Below are positions 4,123 to 5,291 of a stretch of DNA of 5,291 nucleotides, piece after piece. Made by a program: the position numbers and the translations under genes. How positions within the stretch are numbered: the stretch's first letter is position 1; each line of letters begins with the position of its first letter. Source of the DNA: Phycisphaerales bacterium UBA4658 (GTDB lineage Bacteria; Planctomycetota; Phycisphaerae; Phycisphaerales; UBA1924). Location: contig DHLW01000095.1 of NCBI GenBank assembly GCA_002405485.1, forward strand, positions 768 to 6,058. The letters run 5' to 3'. A model generated the notes under the pieces. The model was not told the origin of the DNA. It did no database searches and saw nothing but the letters and a program-made list of their open reading frames with translations.

Positions 4123-5291
4123 ATGAGGAGGATGGAGGGTGCGGCGGCAGGCTTGTTTTTGATCTGGTTGGACTCCCAGCCGCCGAGGGCGAAGATGAGA
4201 GCCACGATCCCGTCAATGCGTCCCGTGCTTTTCTTCTTCACGGGGCGAACGTCCTCGAACGCGTTTGTCTCCACGGTCACATTCGCGGCCATCCATGACA
4301 GGACGGGATTCCCGCCATGCCGGATGCGGTTCTGCAGCACGAGGCTTTCGAGCCGCTTCGTGCCCGAACTCATGCCGCGGAACCCTTGCGACCATCCTTC
4401 CACGTGCAACCCCGCCCCTTGCAGTTCAACCGCCAGTTGCACCGCCCCCGTCAGGTCCATGTAGACCCGCTCAACCTGGTGCGTTTTGGCGTACTCCAGC
4501 ACGTATTCGCGAATCTTTGAGTGGTCGATCACGTTGCCGTCCGTCGCCGTGATGAACCCCGAATTGACCCAGTGCTGGAACGGCTGGCGGTCCGTCCGCT
4601 CCCGCTCCATGATGAGGTCGCGGGGAGCCCAGAACATCGCGTCCACCTCGAACTCGTCGTTCTCGCAGGGGTACAGAGCGACCATCGCCGAAAGGTCGGT
4701 GCTCTTGGACAAGTCCATTCCGAGGATGCACTTCCGCCCGGCAAACGGTGATGCCGGAGGTTGCGAGCACGCGGCCCACTTCTCCGGGTCCAGCCACCGC
4801 TGGCTGGATTCCGTCCATACCCCGAGCGAGTACCGCAGCCACCCGTTGAGCTTCGTCGCCTTGTTGCGGGCCTCCTGGGCGTCGGCTGCGAATGACTCCT
4901 CGGTCATGGTCACGCCCATACCGGGATTGCATCGACGCCAGACGGCGGGGTCGAAGTAGTCTTCGGTGCCGTCCGTTTTCGCGCCGAAAATCTTGCCATA
5001 GAAGCGTGGGTCGTACTTCGGGTCGGCAATCACTTGCTCCGCGTACTCGTGCTGCTCCCAGCAGATCGTGTCGCGACGGTCGCCGGCCGTGGTGATGGTG
5101 CAAAGCAGCGGCTCGCGCCGGGATCGGCCCGAATACCGCAGGGCCTCGAAGAGCCGTCGGTCGGGCCACGCGTGCAGTTCGTCGCAGAACACGAACGAGT
5201 AGGACGGACCCTCGGCCGCCCCGGCGTCCCGAGAGATGACCCGCATGCTCGACCCGGTCGCAGCACAGACAATCGTCTTCCGCGAGTCCAC
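4119..5291 (-). CDS. terL: Phage terminase large subunit, C-terminal part (5' end outside window)
   Basis: DNA-packaging motor subunit: its ATPase drives DNA into the procapsid and its RNase H-like nuclease cuts the concatemer. The frame is open to the right edge, so the 390 visible residues lack the N-terminus with the Walker A loop; the GTG at the edge is not a credible start. Residue numbers count from base 5291. Residues 32-42 (SFVFCDELHAW) are the Walker B with Asp37-Glu38, and CTITTAG (64-70) is the coupling motif. The nuclease domain shows GMDLSKSTDL (Asp193), VYMDLTGA (Asp279) and RIDGIVAL (Asp360), the expected spaced acidic triad. The motif set fits the Terminase_1/YmfN-like family associated with HK97-type phages. 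The stop overlaps the portal start by four bases (ATGA), so the two are probably translationally coupled. Nothing appears broken in the visible portion. Confidence 0.95.
   Translation of the reverse strand: MDSRKTIVCAATGSSMRVISRDAGAAEGPSYSFVFCDELHAWPDRRLFEALRYSGRSRREPLLCTITTAGDRRDTICWEQHEYAEQVIADPKYDPRFYGKIFGAKTDGTEDYFDPAVWRRCNPGMGVTMTEESFAADAQEARNKATKLNGWLRYSLGVWTESSQRWLDPEKWAACSQPPASPFAGRKCILGMDLSKSTDLSAMVALYPCENDEFEVDAMFWAPRDLIMERERTDRQPFQHWVNSGFITATDGNVIDHSKIREYVLEYAKTHQVERVYMDLTGAVQLAVELQGAGLHVEGWSQGFRGMSSGTKRLESLVLQNRIRHGGNPVLSWMAANVTVETNAFEDVRPVKKKSTGRIDGIVALIFALGGWESNQIKNKPAAAPSILLI

Noticed and set aside
2971..4464. A 497-codon open frame on the plus strand, antisense to portal and terminase.
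   Set aside because: It is fully opposite two confidently identified genes, has a composition typical of antisense frames in high-GC DNA (many Arg, Pro, His, Val), and crosses a gene junction. No family motif was seen.
4471..5169. A 232-codon minus-strand frame inside the terminase gene.
   Set aside because: The terminase frame carries all expected motifs here; this frame is Arg/Pro/Gly-rich shadow.
5289..5291. GTG at the right edge as the terminase start.
   Set aside because: The Walker A region expected before the visible Walker B is missing, so the gene must begin beyond the window.

Overview
This window looks like the head-gene start of a tailed, double-stranded DNA phage or prophage. 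Every gene I accept lies on the minus strand, so the text below runs from high to low coordinates. The order is large terminase subunit (3' part only), HK97-type portal protein with a long C-terminal extension, a small HAD-like phosphatase-type protein, a Lys/Gly/Pro-rich protein with a zincin metallopeptidase motif, a 65-residue unknown, and the first 25 codons of a further gene at the left edge. Terminase followed by portal is the classical HK97-like packaging/head order, and the next typical genes (prohead protease, major capsid) would lie beyond base 1.

The genes are packed as one translationally coupled operon. Terminase/portal, portal/HAD and metallopeptidase/65-aa junctions are 4-base ATGA overlaps, HAD/metallopeptidase is a 4-base gap, and the last junction overlaps by 11 bases. 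There is no intergenic stretch over a few bases. I saw no promoter, terminator, tRNA, rRNA, CRISPR array or insertion sequence. Plus-strand ORFs are shadows of the high-GC minus-strand genes.

The unusual part is the middle. The portal protein, normally about 400 residues, is 756 residues here. After the portal fold come an acidic linker, a Cys/Gly-rich joint and a roughly 220-residue domain with HExxH (HEMGH) and a downstream FAES-type Glu helix. Two genes on, a separate 393-residue protein repeats the same plan: Cys pair, Gly/Lys-rich linker, charged helical region, then HEYGH and a downstream WAEAY helix, ending in a Lys/Pro/Arg-rich tail. This looks like exchangeable enzyme 'cargo' domains attached to a phage head component, comparable in concept to toxin domains fused to MuF-type head proteins. 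The portal cargo region is clearly lower in GC (about 47% hand-counted over 2221-2460) than the portal core (about 71% over 3241-3420), which suggests domain acquisition.

The host cannot be named with confidence. High GC and the Cys...GGGGFQPGNTC joint make a Planctomycetes-type or other high-GC environmental bacterium plausible, but that is only an impression. Functions of the metallopeptidase domains (toxin, maturation protease, internal virion enzyme) are inference.
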